Shown in pieces: positions 25,562 to 35,524 of a DNA stretch of 64,000 nucleotides. The notes beneath the pieces are model-generated. The model saw only the letters and a list, made by a program, of their open reading frames with translations, was not told where the DNA came from and made no database searches. The DNA comes from Clostridia bacterium (lineage in GTDB: Bacteria > Bacillota > Clostridia > Christensenellales > Borkfalkiaceae). The DNA lies in assembly GCA_017465865.1 (NCBI GenBank), contig JAFTVF010000011.1, positions 1 to 64,000 on the forward strand, in the 5' to 3' direction. Position numbers and translations under genes: made by a program. The stretch's first letter is position 1; every line of letters starts with the position of its first letter.

Positions 25562-28378
25562 TTACAATACTTTCTTTAAGAACTGACCCGTGTAGCTGTT
25601 TTCCACTTTCGCCACTTCTTCGGGCGTGCCCTCGCACACGATCTCACCCCCGCCGTTCCCGCCCTCAGGGCCGAGGTCGATGATATAGTCCGCGGTTTTG
25701 ATCACGTCCAGATTATGCTCGATGACGAGCACCGTGTTTCCGCCCTCGCGGAGCTGTAATAAAATTTTAATCAGCTTGTCCACGTCGTAGCTGTGCAGAC
25801 CCGTCGTAGGCTCGTCGAGGATATACAGCGTTTTGCCCGTCGAGCGTTTGGAAAGCTCGGTAGCCAGCTTCACGCGTTGCGCCTCGCCGCCTGAAAGGGT
25901 CGTCGAGCTTTGCCCGAGCTTGATATAGCCAAGCCCCACGTCGTTGAGGGTTTTAATTTTATTATAAATGGTCGGCACGGGCGCGAAAAATTCGCAAGCC
26001 TCCTCTACCGTCATATCCAGCACGTCGGCAATGCTCTTGCCCTTGTACCTAACTTCCAGCGTTTCGCGGTTATACCGTTTCCCCCCGCACACCTCGCAGG
26101 GCACGAAAATATCGGGCAGGAAGTGCATTTCGATTTTAATGATCCCGTCGCCGAAACAGTGCTCGCATCTGCCGCCTGAGATATTGAACGAGAACCGACC
26201 CGCTTTATAGCCCCGTTCTTTCGCGTCGGGGGTAACCGCGAACAGCTCGCGAATGGCGTTGAATACGCCCGTGTACGTGGCGGGGTTACTGCGCGGCGTT
26301 CTGCCGATCGGGGACTGGTCGATATCGATCACCTTATCGAACTGCTCCACGCCCTCGGCTTTTGCGTAGTCCCCTAACTTGTGCTTCGCGCCGTTGTGCG
26401 TATTTGCTAATAACGGGTAGACGATTTCGTTGACAAAGCTCGATTTACCGCTGCCCGAAACGCCCGTTACCGCGGTGATCAGCCCGACGGGGATTTTCAC
26501 GTTGATATTTTTCAGGTTGTTCTGTTTACAGCCGTAGAGTTTGAGCCATTTGTCCGAAACGGATTTACGGACGGCGGGCGTTTCGATCTTTCGTCTGCCC
26601 GCAAGATAATCGCCCGTGATCGAGCGCGGCTCGTTCATGATCTCTTCCTGCGTACCGCATGCGACGACTTCCCCGCCGTGCACGCCCGCTTTCGGACCGA
26701 TATCCACGATATAGTCCGCAGCGCGCATGGTGTCCTCGTCGTGCTCGACGACGATCAGGGTATTCCCCAAATCCCGCAGACCTTTCAAGGAATTGAGCAG
26801 CTTCTCGTTGTCGCGTTGGTGCAGACCGATACTCGGCTCGTCGAGGATATACAGCACCCCCGTCAGCGCGCTGCCGATCTGCGTTGCAAGACGGATACGC
26901 TGGCTTTCGCCGCCCGACAGGGTAACCGCCGTGCGGGTGAGCGTGAGATAGTTCAAGCCGACGTTGCGTAAAAAGCCCAAACGGTTGTTGATTTCTTTGA
27001 TGATCGCGTCGGCGATCAGGTGCTGGGTGGGCGTGAGCGTTTCTTTCAGCCCGTCCATAAACTCGCAGAGCTTGTCTACGGACATTTCGCAGACTTCCCA
27101 GATATTTTTACCGCCCACGTACACGGACAGCGCTTCCTTTTTCAAACGCTTGCCGTGGCAACCGTCGCAGGGCGCGTTGCGCATCAGGCGTTCGATATCG
27201 CTTTTCACCCCGTCGGAAGTCGAAGTGCCGTATCGGCGTTGCAGGTTGTTGACGTAGCCCTCCCAAGTCTTTTTGAAACTGCCCGAAAACGAACGGGTCT
27301 GGTATTGCATATCTACCTTGGTATCGCTGCCGTACATTAAGATATCGTAAATTTCTTTCGGCAGGTCTTTTACGGGCACGTCCAAGGAAAAACCGTACGC
27401 TTTCGCGAGCGCGGAAAGCTCCATAAGCGCCATAGACGTAGAACCCAAATTCCAGCCCGTAACTTTCATTGCGCCCTCGCGCAGGGTCTTGTTTTTATCG
27501 GGACAAATCAAATCAGGATCGACAAACTGCTTAAAGCCCAACCCCGAACAGGTCGGACACGCGCCGTACACAGTGTTGAACGAGAACATACGTGGCTCGA
27601 TTTCTTCCAGCGACACTCCGCAATCGGGACAGGCGTAGTTGACGGAATACAGATCCTCTTTGCCCTCGCAGTCGATAACGACCAGTCCCTCGGCGAGCTT
27701 CAACGCCGCTTCAAGACTGTCCGTCAAACGCTTTTGCACGGTCGGCTTGACTACCAGCCTATCCACCACGACGGAGATATTATGCTTGATATTCTTTTCG
27801 AGCTTGATCTCCTCTTGCAGATCGTACACGATCCCGTCGATTTTTACTCTGCCGTAACCGCTTTTCTTGAACCCGTTCAGCTCTTTCACGTACTCGCCCT
27901 TTCTGCCGCGCACGACGGGCGCGTTGACGAGGATTTTGCTCCCCTCGGGCATTGCCATAATATGATCGCAGATCTCGTCCACCGTCTGACGTCGGATCTC
28001 CCTACCGCATTTCGGGCAGTGCGGCACGCCGATCCGCGCGAACAAAAGACGGAAATAATCGTAGATTTCCGTTACCGTACCCACCGTCGAACGGGGGTTG
28101 CGCGAGGTCGTTTTCTGATCGATGGAGATCGCGGGGGATAAGCCCTCGATACTCTCGACGTCGGGCTTTTCCATTTGCCCTAAAAACTGCCGTGCGTACG
28201 AGGAAAGGCTCTCGACGTACCGACGTTGCCCCTCCGCGAAAATGGTATCGAACGCGAGCGTGGATTTCCCGCTCCCCGAAAGCCCCGTGAACACGGTGAG
28301 CTTGTTGCGGGGTATGGTGAGGTCTATATTTTTGAGATTGTTTTCTTTTGCGCCTTTGATGATAATTTCTTCTTTCAT
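25562..28378 (-). CDS. uvrA: Excinuclease ABC subunit A
   Basis: 938 residues with duplicated ABC-type ATPase modules. Walker [10 protein letters not shown] is near residue 35 and GVSGSGKSS in the second half. Signatures LSGGESQR and LSGGEAQR and zinc-finger cysteines ([33 protein letters not shown]) are visible. It recognises bulky DNA lesions and loads UvrB. It starts 9 bp after uvrB, so the order is uvrB-uvrA. Confidence 0.97.
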   Translation of the reverse strand: MKEEIIIKGAKENNLKNIDLTIPRNKLTVFTGLSGSGKSTLAFDTIFAEGQRRYVESLSSYARQFLGQMEKPDVESIEGLSPAISIDQKTTSRNPRSTVGTVTEIYDYFRLLFARIGVPHCPKCGREIRRQTVDEICDHIMAMPEGSKILVNAPVVRGRKGEYVKELNGFKKSGYGRVKIDGIVYDLQEEIKLEKNIKHNISVVVDRLVVKPTVQKRLTDSLEAALKLAEGLVVIDCEGKEDLYSVNYACPDCGVSLEEIEPRMFSFNTVYGACPTCSGLGFKQFVDPDLICPDKNKTLREGAMKVTGWNLGSTSMALMELSALAKAYGFSLDVPVKDLPKEIYDILMYGSDTKVDMQYQTRSFSGSFKKTWEGYVNNLQRRYGTSTSDGVKSDIERLMRNAPCDGCHGKRLKKEALSVYVGGKNIWEVCEMSVDKLCEFMDGLKETLTPTQHLIADAIIKEINNRLGFLRNVGLNYLTLTRTAVTLSGGESQRIRLATQIGSALTGVLYILDEPSIGLHQRDNEKLLNSLKGLRDLGNTLIVVEHDEDTMRAADYIVDIGPKAGVHGGEVVACGTQEEIMNEPRSITGDYLAGRRKIETPAVRKSVSDKWLKLYGCKQNNLKNINVKIPVGLITAVTGVSGSGKSSFVNEIVYPLLANTHNGAKHKLGDYAKAEGVEQFDKVIDIDQSPIGRTPRSNPATYTGVFNAIRELFAVTPDAKERGYKAGRFSFNISGGRCEHCFGDGIIKIEMHFLPDIFVPCEVCGGKRYNRETLEVRYKGKSIADVLDMTVEEACEFFAPVPTIYNKIKTLNDVGLGYIKLGQSSTTLSGGEAQRVKLATELSKRSTGKTLYILDEPTTGLHSYDVDKLIKILLQLREGGNTVLVIEHNLDVIKTADYIIDLGPEGGNGGGEIVCEGTPEEVAKVENSYTGQFLKKVL

Positions 28379-28387
28379 AGTTTACCT

Positions 28388-30349
28388 TTATCTTTGGGCT
28401 TTGCGGAGCTTCATTTTCAGCTCCGCGATCTTTTCACGGATCTCGATCGCGCGTTCGAAGTCCAGCTGACCGCTTGCGACTTTCATGAGCGCTTTGAGTT
28501 TCTCGATCTCGTCGGGAATGTCCTGCATCTTGATATCGTCGTCCGTCTTTTTCTTGGTAATGTTGAGGGTGGACTTGACTTCCTTGATAATCGTTTTGGG
28601 CACGATCCCGTGCGCCTTGTTGTATTCGTCCTGTATTCTTCTACGGCGGTTGGTTTCCCCGATCGCGCGTTTCATACTGTCCGTAACCGTATCCGCGTAC
28701 ATGACCACTCGCCCTTCGCTGTTTCGCGCCGCTCTGCCGATCGTCTGAATGAGCGCGGTGTCGCTACGCAAAAATCCCTCTTTGTCCGCGTCGAGGATCG
28801 CCACGAGCTTGACCTCGGGCAAGTCCAACCCCTCGCGCAAGAGGTTAATACCGCAAAGCACGTCGAATTCTCCAAGCCGTAAGCCGTTGACAATATCGAT
28901 ACGCTCCAACGTGTCGATGTCGCTGTGCATATATTTGACTTTGACGGCGTGTTCTTTCAAGAAATCGGTAAGCTCCTCCGCCATGCGCTTGGTCAGCGTG
29001 GTGATCAGCACTCTGCCCCCCTCTTTAACCACCGTCCTGATTTCAGACAGCAGATCGTCTATCTGTCCTTTGGTCGGTTTTACCGTGATCTCGGGGTCGA
29101 GCAGACCCGTCGGGCGGATAAGCTGTTCGACTTTCTGCCCCGCCTGTTCCAGCTCGTACGGGGCGGGGGTCGCCGACACGCAGACCATCTGCGGTACGCG
29201 CGCGTCGAATTCGTCGAACGTCAACGGACGGTTATCGAACGCCGCCTGCATACGGAAGCCGTATTCCACGAGGTTTTTCTTTCTCGACAGATCGCCGTGG
29301 TACATCGCGCGGATCTGCGGAATGGTCATATGGCTTTCGTCGATAAACACCAAAAATTCCCCCGCGGGGAAATAATCGAGCAGGGTAAAGGACGGCTCGC
29401 CCGGGCTTCTGCCGTCGAAATAACGGCTGTAATTCTCGATACCGCTGCAATACCCGATCTCCCGCATCATTTCAAGGTCGTGCTCGGTACGCTGTTTGAG
29501 GCGCTGCGCCTCTAAAATTTTCCCCTCTTCCTCGAACACCCGCACTTCGCCGCGCAGATCCTCCTCGATCATCGCAAGCGCGCCTTTCAGTTTTTCCGTG
29601 CCCACGGCGTATTGACTGGCGGGGAAGATCGCCACGTGCGACAGCTCGCTGAGCTTATTGCCCGTCAGCGCCTCCACCTCGTAGATCTTTTCGATCTCGT
29701 CCCCCCAGAACTCCACGCGGATCGCCACTTCCGAATTAGACGCGGGGAAAATTTCCAGCGCGTCGCCGCGCACGCGGAAAGTCGAACGCTTGAAATCGGT
29801 ATCGTTGCGCGCGTATTGCAGCTCGATGAGCTTTCTCATCAAAGCGTTGCGTTCCCATTCCATACCCGGGCGCAGGGACAGGGACAGCCTGAAATATTCC
29901 TCGGGCGCGCCCAAACCGTAGATACAGGACACCGAAGCCACCACCAGCACGTCCTTGCGCTCCATCAAAGAGCAGGTCGCGCTGTTGCGAAGTTTATCGA
30001 TCTCGTCGTTCATACTCAGGTCTTTTTCGATATAGGTATCCGTCGAGGGGATATAGCTTTCGGGCTGATAGTAATCGTAATAGGAAACGAAATATTCCAC
30101 GCGGTTTTCGGGAAAAAATTCCCGAAACTCGTTACAAAGCTGCGCCGCGAGGGTCTTGTTGTGCGCAATGACGAGAGTCGGGCGGTTGATATTTTTGATG
30201 ACGTTCGCCATCGTGAACGTTTTACCGCTGCCCGTTACCCCGACGAGCACCTGCGTTCTGATCCCGTCTTTCACGCCCTCGGTCAGTTTTTCGATCGCCT
30301 GCGGCTGGTCGCCCGTCGGCGAATAAGTCGAACGTAATTTGAATTCCAT
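28388..30349 (-). CDS. uvrB: Excinuclease ABC subunit B
   Basis: 653 residues from the ATG at 30349 ([19 protein letters not shown]). The longer in-frame extension to 30754 runs through the promoter and the neighbouring gene, so it is not used. Walker A GVTGSGKT, the beta-hairpin region ([12 protein letters not shown]), DESH, and a C-terminal UVR motif ([20 protein letters not shown]) are present. It verifies damage and recruits UvrC. Confidence 0.97.
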   Translation of the reverse strand: MEFKLRSTYSPTGDQPQAIEKLTEGVKDGIRTQVLVGVTGSGKTFTMANVIKNINRPTLVIAHNKTLAAQLCNEFREFFPENRVEYFVSYYDYYQPESYIPSTDTYIEKDLSMNDEIDKLRNSATCSLMERKDVLVVASVSCIYGLGAPEEYFRLSLSLRPGMEWERNALMRKLIELQYARNDTDFKRSTFRVRGDALEIFPASNSEVAIRVEFWGDEIEKIYEVEALTGNKLSELSHVAIFPASQYAVGTEKLKGALAMIEEDLRGEVRVFEEEGKILEAQRLKQRTEHDLEMMREIGYCSGIENYSRYFDGRSPGEPSFTLLDYFPAGEFLVFIDESHMTIPQIRAMYHGDLSRKKNLVEYGFRMQAAFDNRPLTFDEFDARVPQMVCVSATPAPYELEQAGQKVEQLIRPTGLLDPEITVKPTKGQIDDLLSEIRTVVKEGGRVLITTLTKRMAEELTDFLKEHAVKVKYMHSDIDTLERIDIVNGLRLGEFDVLCGINLLREGLDLPEVKLVAILDADKEGFLRSDTALIQTIGRAARNSEGRVVMYADTVTDSMKRAIGETNRRRRIQDEYNKAHGIVPKTIIKEVKSTLNITKKKTDDDIKMQDIPDEIEKLKALMKVASGQLDFERAIEIREKIAELKMKLRKAQR

Positions 30350-30383
30350 TGTACGTATCCTCCAACGTGCGATTTTTTCTCGC

Positions 30384-30426
30384 AAACATATGTTTATATT
30401 ATACCATACGGTAAGGGAAAAGTAAA
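30384..30426 (-). promoter_or_regulatory. uvrBA promoter with LexA-like palindrome
   Basis: TTTACT (30421-30426), 17 bp, TATAAT (30398-30403). Just downstream is the 12-bp palindrome AAACATATGTTT (30384-30395), which differs from the Firmicutes LexA core GAACATATGTTC at its outermost pair. SOS control is a reasonable inference. Confidence 0.6.
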
Positions 30427-30434
30427 GAAAATAA

Positions 30435-30456
30435 CGGATATTTCTTAAAATATCCG
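30435..30456 (-). terminator. Weak terminator-like hairpin
   Basis: CGGATATTT/AAATATCCG with a 4-nt loop, followed on the minus strand by TTATTTT. Overlaps the end of the 118-residue gene. Confidence 0.5.
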
Positions 30457-30801
30457 TTTGAGGATCATACCGACGACGAACGCGACGACGGCGGACGCCA
30501 CCGCCCAGAAAATTTTCTGCGCCACGTCCCGTTTCATCTGCACGAACCCGCGTTTGAACGCATAGCCGTTGGCGCGAAGAGAAATGACGAACATTTTCTC
30601 GCCCTTTCTTTCGGAGGAAAGCAGCTCGAAATAATCGTCGAGCGCAAGCTCGCCCAAGATCCGCTCCACCTGTTCTTCGGTGTATTTTTTCCTCGGCGGG
30701 AGCAAGGCGATAAGCTCGGACGGGGAAATCAGGCATATGCCTTTTTCGTGGCAAACGCCGTACACTGCGTTCATGATCTCCGTTTCCTGTCTGTTCAGCA
30801 T
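30445..30801 (-). CDS. Winged-helix-like protein with C-terminal membrane helix
   Basis: 118 residues from the ATG at 30801, chosen because GGAGG lies 5 nt upstream. Residues 1-80 ([26 protein letters not shown]...[22 protein letters not shown]) look like a winged-helix fold. A membrane helix runs from about 95 to 113. A tail-anchored regulator or adaptor is possible. No family is recognised. It lies directly upstream of uvrB in the same direction but uvrB has its own promoter. Confidence 0.7.
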   Translation of the reverse strand: MLNRQETEIMNAVYGVCHEKGICLISPSELIALLPPRKKYTEEQVERILGELALDDYFELLSSERKGEKMFVISLRANGYAFKRGFVQMKRDVAQKIFWAVASAVVAFVVGMILKRIF

Positions 30802-30890
30802 TTTTCCTCCGATTTTTGCGGTCAACGCATACCTGCCCCGTCTTTCTTTATAGTATTGACAAAATTTATCCCCTTTATTCTATCAAAAAA

Positions 30891-30910
30891 CGCCCGACCT
30901 GCGCCGAGCG
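30891..30910 (-). terminator. Terminator of the branched-chain operon
   Basis: CGCTCGG/TCGGGCG stem (with G-U pairs), then T6 on the minus strand, shortly after the ridA stop. Confidence 0.65.
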
Positions 30911-30927
30911 TTTCCGTATTCTTAAAA

Positions 30928-31308
30928 TTACAGCGTTGCGATGACTTCCACTTCCACAAGCACGTTTTTTGGCAAAGTCTTTACCGCCACGCAGCTTCTT
31001 GCGGGCTTCGTGGTGAAATACTTCGCATACACCCCGTTAAACGCCGCAAAATCCGACATGTCCGCAAGGAAACAGGTGGTTTTTACCGCTTTTTCAAAGG
31101 ACGAGCCTGCCGCTTTTAATACCTCGCCGAGGTTTTTCATTACCTGCTCTGCCTGCGCTTCGATCCCGATTGCTTCCACGTTCCCGCTTGCGGGGTTGAT
31201 GGGGATTTGCCCCGAAGTGAATACCATATCCCCGCACACGATCGCCTGCGAATACGGGCCGATCGCCGCAGGGGCTTTTTCCGTCGCTACCGTTTTGAGT
31301 TCCGACAT
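30928..31308 (-). CDS. ridA: Reactive intermediate deaminase RidA
   Basis: 126 residues, full-length YjgF/YER057c/UK114 fold with GPYSQAI near the start, TSGQIPINP, and the C-terminal ARSCVAVKTLPKNVLVEVEVIA containing the conserved Arg. RidA hydrolyses reactive enamine/imine products of threonine dehydratase. Here it sits 13 bp after ilvA, its natural source of such products. Last gene of the operon. Confidence 0.95.
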   Translation of the reverse strand: MSELKTVATEKAPAAIGPYSQAIVCGDMVFTSGQIPINPASGNVEAIGIEAQAEQVMKNLGEVLKAAGSSFEKAVKTTCFLADMSDFAAFNGVYAKYFTTKPARSCVAVKTLPKNVLVEVEVIATL

Positions 31309-31321
31309 TTTCTTATCCTCC

Positions 31322-32518
31322 TTAATTGACGAGCTTGAAACCGTAATCGGTCAAGGCTTGCCGTATTTGCTGAATGTGTTCGTAATTTCTCGTTTCCAAA
31401 ATAATACGCAGATAACAGCCGTTGACGTCCGAGCCCTCGTTCGCGCGTTCGTGGTGTACGGACGTAACGTTTCCGCCGAGATCCGCAATGATCCGCGATA
31501 CGTGTTTGAGCTGACCGGGTTTATCCATCAGCTCGATCATCAGCTGACAGTTTCTGCCTGACATCAGAAGTCCGCGCTTGATCACGCGCGAGAGAATGGT
31601 AACGTCGATATTCCCGCCCGAAAGCACGCATACCGCTTTTTTGCCTTTCAGATCGACCTTGCCGAACATCGCCGCCGCCACGGGCACAGCGCCCGCGCCC
31701 TCGGTTACGAGCTTGTGCTGTTCCATCAGCGCGAGAATCGCCGCGGAGATCTCGTCGTCGGTTACGGTAACGATCTCGTCCACGTATTTACTGCAAAGCT
31801 CGTAGGTAACCTCGCCCGGCTTTTTCACCGCGATCCCGTCCGCGATCGTGGAAATAGAGGGCAGCTCCTCAATGCCGTGATGCTCGATGGAATTTTTCAT
31901 CGAAGCCGCGCCCTTGGCTTCCACGCCGTAGACCTTGATTTTGGGATTGAGCGTTTTTACCGTGTACGCGATACCCGAAATGAGTCCGCCGCCGCCCACG
32001 GGTACGATCACCGCGTCGAGATCGGGGATCTGTTCCATAAGTTCGAGTCCGATCGTACCCTGTCCCGCGATAACGTCCTCGTCGTTGAACGGGTGGATAA
32101 AGGTATACCCCTTTTCGTCGCGGAGCTGTAACGCTTTCTCGTACGCGTCGTCGTACACGCCCTCGACAAGACATACTTCCGCGCCGTAGCTCTTCGTCGC
32201 TTCGACCTTGGAGATCGGCGCGCCGTCGGGCAGACAGATCACCGATTTGATGCCGTTTTTCTGCGCGGCAAGCGCAACGCCCTGCGCATGGTTGCCTGCC
32301 GAGCACGCGATTACCCCGCGCGCCTTTTCTTCTTCCGAAAGACGGGTCATTTTATAGTACGCGCCGCGTACCTTGAACGAACCCGTTACCTGTAAGTTTT
32401 CCGTTTTCAGATACAACTCTGCACCCGAACAAAGTTTGGGCGCGTAGATCACGTCCGTTCTGCGGATCACGCCTTTCAGCGCATGACTTGCTCTGTATAC
32501 GTTGTCGATTGTAAGCAT
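31322..32518 (-). CDS. ilvA: Threonine ammonia-lyase with C-terminal ACT domain
   Basis: 398 residues. PLP-binding SFKVRG with Lys49, CSAGNHAQG, and the glycine loop GGGGLISG are seen. A single ACT domain (about 327-398, MIELMDKPGQLKHVSRIIADLGGNV) replaces the double ACT of long biosynthetic enzymes. It converts threonine to 2-oxobutanoate, the first step toward isoleucine. AGAGGTG lies before the ATG. Placement in the isoleucine-leucine operon supports a biosynthetic role over a catabolic one. Confidence 0.94.
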   Translation of the reverse strand: MLTIDNVYRASHALKGVIRRTDVIYAPKLCSGAELYLKTENLQVTGSFKVRGAYYKMTRLSEEEKARGVIACSAGNHAQGVALAAQKNGIKSVICLPDGAPISKVEATKSYGAEVCLVEGVYDDAYEKALQLRDEKGYTFIHPFNDEDVIAGQGTIGLELMEQIPDLDAVIVPVGGGGLISGIAYTVKTLNPKIKVYGVEAKGAASMKNSIEHHGIEELPSISTIADGIAVKKPGEVTYELCSKYVDEIVTVTDDEISAAILALMEQHKLVTEGAGAVPVAAAMFGKVDLKGKKAVCVLSGGNIDVTILSRVIKRGLLMSGRNCQLMIELMDKPGQLKHVSRIIADLGGNVTSVHHERANEGSDVNGCYLRIILETRNYEHIQQIRQALTDYGFKLVN

Positions 32519-32536
32519 ATTACACCTCTCTTTATT

Positions 32537-33727
32537 TTAGAGTAAACTATCTACAAATTGTTCAGCCGCGCGTGCGGAACGGCTGCCTTTGCGGAGCGCA
32601 AACGCTTCCGCTTGAATATCCAGCTCTTTCTCGTCCATCACCACGCCGTAACGCTTTGCAAGCTCGCGTACGATCGTGAGATACAGCTTTTTATCGGGCT
32701 TGGAAAAGAGCACGGTAAGCCCGAACCGTTCGGAAAGCGAGAGCGTTTCCTGCAAGGTGTCGTTCCTATGCACGTCGTCGCCGTCGCGATCGCCGAAGCT
32801 CTCCTTGACGATATGCCGACGGTTGCTCGTCGCGTAGATCACCGCGTTGTCCGCCGTCGCGCTCGCCGAGCCTTCGAGCGCCGCTTTGAGCATACTGAAA
32901 TCGTCGTTGTTCTGGTTAAAGGACAGATCGTCGATGAAGATAATAAACTTCAAGGGGTTTCCGCTGATCTTCGCCATGACGGACGGAAGATACCGAAGCT
33001 GGTCTTTCCGAAGCTCGATAAGGCGCACGCCCTCGGTGAAAAACTCGTTTGCGATCGCTTTCACCGTAGAGGATTTTCCCGTACCCGCGTCCCCGCAAAG
33101 CAGGGTGTTTGCCGCAGGTCTGCCCTCGACGAACGCGCGGGTGTTGGCTACCACCTTTGCGCGCTCCGTTTCGTAGCCGATGAAATGCCCCATACCGATC
33201 TTGTCCGCGCTGACGATCGGCTCGATCTCGTTATGATCGGACAGACGGAACATACCGCCCGCCGAAAAGATACCGTAGCCGTACTTGTCCGCCTTTTGCA
33301 AGCGTTCTTGATACAACGCCCCGAAATCCTCTTTTTTACAATCGAACGCGGGCAATTCGGTTACTTCCACGCCCATATCCAAAGCAAAATCCTGCGGGGT
33401 AAGCGCCGCAAACTCGGCAAAAATCGCCAGCTCACGCGCCGCCGCCTTAGCGACTTTCTCATTCGCCTTTTCGCGGTGCGCCGCCGCTTTGATATATACG
33501 TTCTCGTCGGAAAGGAGTAATTTTTTCGTGATCTCGGTAAGATCTCCACCCAAGCGGTACAGCTCCGCGACCCATTCCGCGTACGCGTTCATACGCTCCC
33601 AAGCGCTCTTGCCCGCGCTTAAACAATACCCTCCGAAAAGCGTAAACACGGGGCTTGTCAAAACCCCGCGAAATACTGCGCTCGAACAGATATGAAAATG
33701 TAACGTTTGTAGTTTATTCCCTTGCAT
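32537..33727 (-). CDS. AAA ATPase of the DUF815 type
   Basis: 396 residues from the ATG at 33727, which has AAGG 8 nt upstream; an ATG at 33754 would overlap leuB. The C-terminal AAA domain has Walker A LLCGDAGTGKSS, Walker B FIIFIDDLSF and a sensor-like ATSNRRH, as in DUF815. The N-terminal 170 residues are helical and variable. The role of DUF815 proteins is unknown. It begins 14 bp after leuB and ends 18 bp before ilvA, an unusual guest in an amino acid operon. Confidence 0.85.
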   Translation of the reverse strand: MQGNKLQTLHFHICSSAVFRGVLTSPVFTLFGGYCLSAGKSAWERMNAYAEWVAELYRLGGDLTEITKKLLLSDENVYIKAAAHREKANEKVAKAAARELAIFAEFAALTPQDFALDMGVEVTELPAFDCKKEDFGALYQERLQKADKYGYGIFSAGGMFRLSDHNEIEPIVSADKIGMGHFIGYETERAKVVANTRAFVEGRPAANTLLCGDAGTGKSSTVKAIANEFFTEGVRLIELRKDQLRYLPSVMAKISGNPLKFIIFIDDLSFNQNNDDFSMLKAALEGSASATADNAVIYATSNRRHIVKESFGDRDGDDVHRNDTLQETLSLSERFGLTVLFSKPDKKLYLTIVRELAKRYGVVMDEKELDIQAEAFALRKGSRSARAAEQFVDSLL

Positions 33728-33740
33728 AACCGTCGCCTTA

Positions 33741-34811
33741 TTACAAATACGCAATGACCTTGTCCGTCATTTCCGTCGTGGACAGCGCAGGCGCGCCGTG
33801 CGCCAGATCGGCGGTACGGTAGCCCGCCTCCAACACCTTATCCACCGCGGACACGATATCGTCCGCCGCTTCCGTTTCGTTAAACGCGTACAGGAGCATC
33901 ATTGCCGCAGACAAGATCGTAGCAATAGGATTTGCCTTGTTCTGCCCTGCGATATCGGGCGCAGAGCCGTGGATCGGTTCGTACAATCCGCGCGTACCCT
34001 CGTTCAAGGACGCGGACGGTAGCATACCGATCGAACCCGTGATCTGCGACGCTTCGTCGGAGAGGATATCCCCGAACATATTGCTCGTTACGATCACGTC
34101 AAACTGCGACGGGTTTCTAACGAGCTGCATCGCTGCGTTGTCCACGAGCATATCCGATACTTCCACGTCGGGATATTCCTGTGCAAGCTCGTGTACGATC
34201 TTGCGCCAGAGCCGCGAGGTCTCCAAGACGTTCGCTTTGTCGATACTCGTCAGCTTTTTACGGCGTTTTCTCGCCGTTTCAAACGCCACGCGCACGATCC
34301 GCTCGATCTCCATACGGCTGTACGCCTCGGTGTCGTACGCCTCTTCGCCGTACTTGCCCTCGCGATAGCCGCGTTCGCCGAAATAGATACCGCCCGTCAG
34401 CTCGCGTACGATCATGATATCGAAGCCGTTTGCCACGATATCCTCGCGCAACGGACATTCGCCTTTCAGCGCGGGATACAGCTTCGCAGGGCGGAGGTTG
34501 GTGAACAGCTCCATTGCCGCGCGGATACCCAAAAGTGCCTTTTCAGGGCGTAAATTCCCGGGCAGAGTATCCCATTTCGGACCGCCGACCGCGCCGAGCA
34601 GAACGCTGTCCGAAGCCAGACAGCCCGCCACCGTTTCGTCGGGCAAGGGTTTGCCGCAAGCGTCGATCGCCGCGCCGCCGATGAGATACGGCGTAAATGC
34701 AAACCCGATATTTCTCTTTTTACCGACCGCTTCCAAAACGCGCACCGCGCTTTCTACGATCTCAGGACCGATCCCGTCCCCTTTTAATAATCCGATTTTA
34801 TAAGTTTTCAT
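33741..34811 (-). CDS. leuB: 3-Isopropylmalate dehydrogenase
   Basis: 356 residues from [19 protein letters not shown] at 34811. The frame extends upstream to 34907 only through hairpin array B. Substrate-binding LRPAKLY, GGIYFG, DNAAMQL and the NAD-binding [17 protein letters not shown] are present. It oxidises and decarboxylates 3-isopropylmalate to 4-methyl-2-oxopentanoate. GGAG precedes the start. Confidence 0.96.
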   Translation of the reverse strand: MKTYKIGLLKGDGIGPEIVESAVRVLEAVGKKRNIGFAFTPYLIGGAAIDACGKPLPDETVAGCLASDSVLLGAVGGPKWDTLPGNLRPEKALLGIRAAMELFTNLRPAKLYPALKGECPLREDIVANGFDIMIVRELTGGIYFGERGYREGKYGEEAYDTEAYSRMEIERIVRVAFETARKRRKKLTSIDKANVLETSRLWRKIVHELAQEYPDVEVSDMLVDNAAMQLVRNPSQFDVIVTSNMFGDILSDEASQITGSIGMLPSASLNEGTRGLYEPIHGSAPDIAGQNKANPIATILSAAMMLLYAFNETEAADDIVSAVDKVLEAGYRTADLAHGAPALSTTEMTDKVIAYL

Positions 34812-34829
34812 AGTATTTCTCCAAGTATA

Positions 34830-35026
34830 GTGAATTGCAACCTGCGGTTGCGTGAAATGAAATAAATTTCGTGAATTGCCCCTGACGGAGCGTGAATTGC
34901 AACGCATAGCGTTGCGTTATGGAATTATTCAATAACGCGTTGCAAAGCAACGCATTTCACGACGGCGTAAGCCGTCATTTCACGGGCGCAGCCCATTTTA
35001 CGAATTGCGATAGCAATTCATTTCAC
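34830..35026. repeat. Hairpin array B (leuD-leuB gap)
   Basis: The cleanest copy. Four units of GTGAAWT plus a hairpin (GCAACC-TGC-GGTTGC, GAAAT-AA-ATTTC, GCCCCT-GAC-GGAGC, GCAACGC-ATA-GCGTTGC), the core GTTATGGAATTATTCAATAAC, then four hairpins each followed by AWTTCAC or its variant ATTTTAC. On the minus strand the array begins 3 nt after the leuD stop. No U-runs follow the hairpins. Confidence 0.92.
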
Positions 35027-35029
35027 TTA

Positions 35030-35524
35030 TTACTTCACGTCGCCTTTTTGTATCGAGGCTACCAGCCCGCCGTTTTGAATGATTTTTTGGATGAATTCAG
35101 GGAAAGGCTGGGTCTGAAAACTCTTACCCGTCGTACGGTTATAGATAATCCCGTTATCCAAATCCGCCTCTACCTTATCCCCGTCCAAAATGCCGTCCAC
35201 CGCCTCGGGACATTCCAAAATCGCAAGCCCGATATTGATGGAATTGCGATAGAAAATCCGCGCAAAGCTCCGCGCGATCACGAGCGAGATACCGCTTTCC
35301 TTGATCGCGATCGGCGCGTGTTCACGGGAAGAACCGCAACCGAAGTTATAGCCCGCGACCATGATATCGCCCGCCTCTACCTTTTTCGTGAATTCCTTGT
35401 CGATATCCTCCATGCAGTGCGAAGCAAGTTCTTTTTTATCGATCGTATTCAGATACCGCGCGGGGATAATGACGTCCGTGTCTACGTTATCGCCGTATTT
35501 AATGGATTTACCGCTAAATATCAT
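35030..35524 (-). CDS. leuD: 3-Isopropylmalate dehydratase small subunit
   Basis: 164 residues of the short LeuD type. [12 protein letters not shown] and [14 protein letters not shown] are the conserved swivelling-domain motifs. It pairs with LeuC to isomerise 2-isopropylmalate to 3-isopropylmalate. It overlaps leuC by 4 bp. The stop is followed almost at once by hairpin array B. Confidence 0.96.
   Translation of the reverse strand: MIFSGKSIKYGDNVDTDVIIPARYLNTIDKKELASHCMEDIDKEFTKKVEAGDIMVAGYNFGCGSSREHAPIAIKESGISLVIARSFARIFYRNSINIGLAILECPEAVDGILDGDKVEADLDNGIIYNRTTGKSFQTQPFPEFIQKIIQNGGLVASIQKGDVK

Noticed and set aside
30350..30754. N-terminal extension of UvrB by 135 residues
   Set aside because: It runs through the uvrB promoter and antisense-free spacer and into the neighbouring gene. 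UvrB begins MEFKL at 30349 with normal family length.
34830..35026. Array hairpins considered as intrinsic terminators
   Set aside because: No U-run follows any stem, and downstream genes of the operon lack their own promoters.
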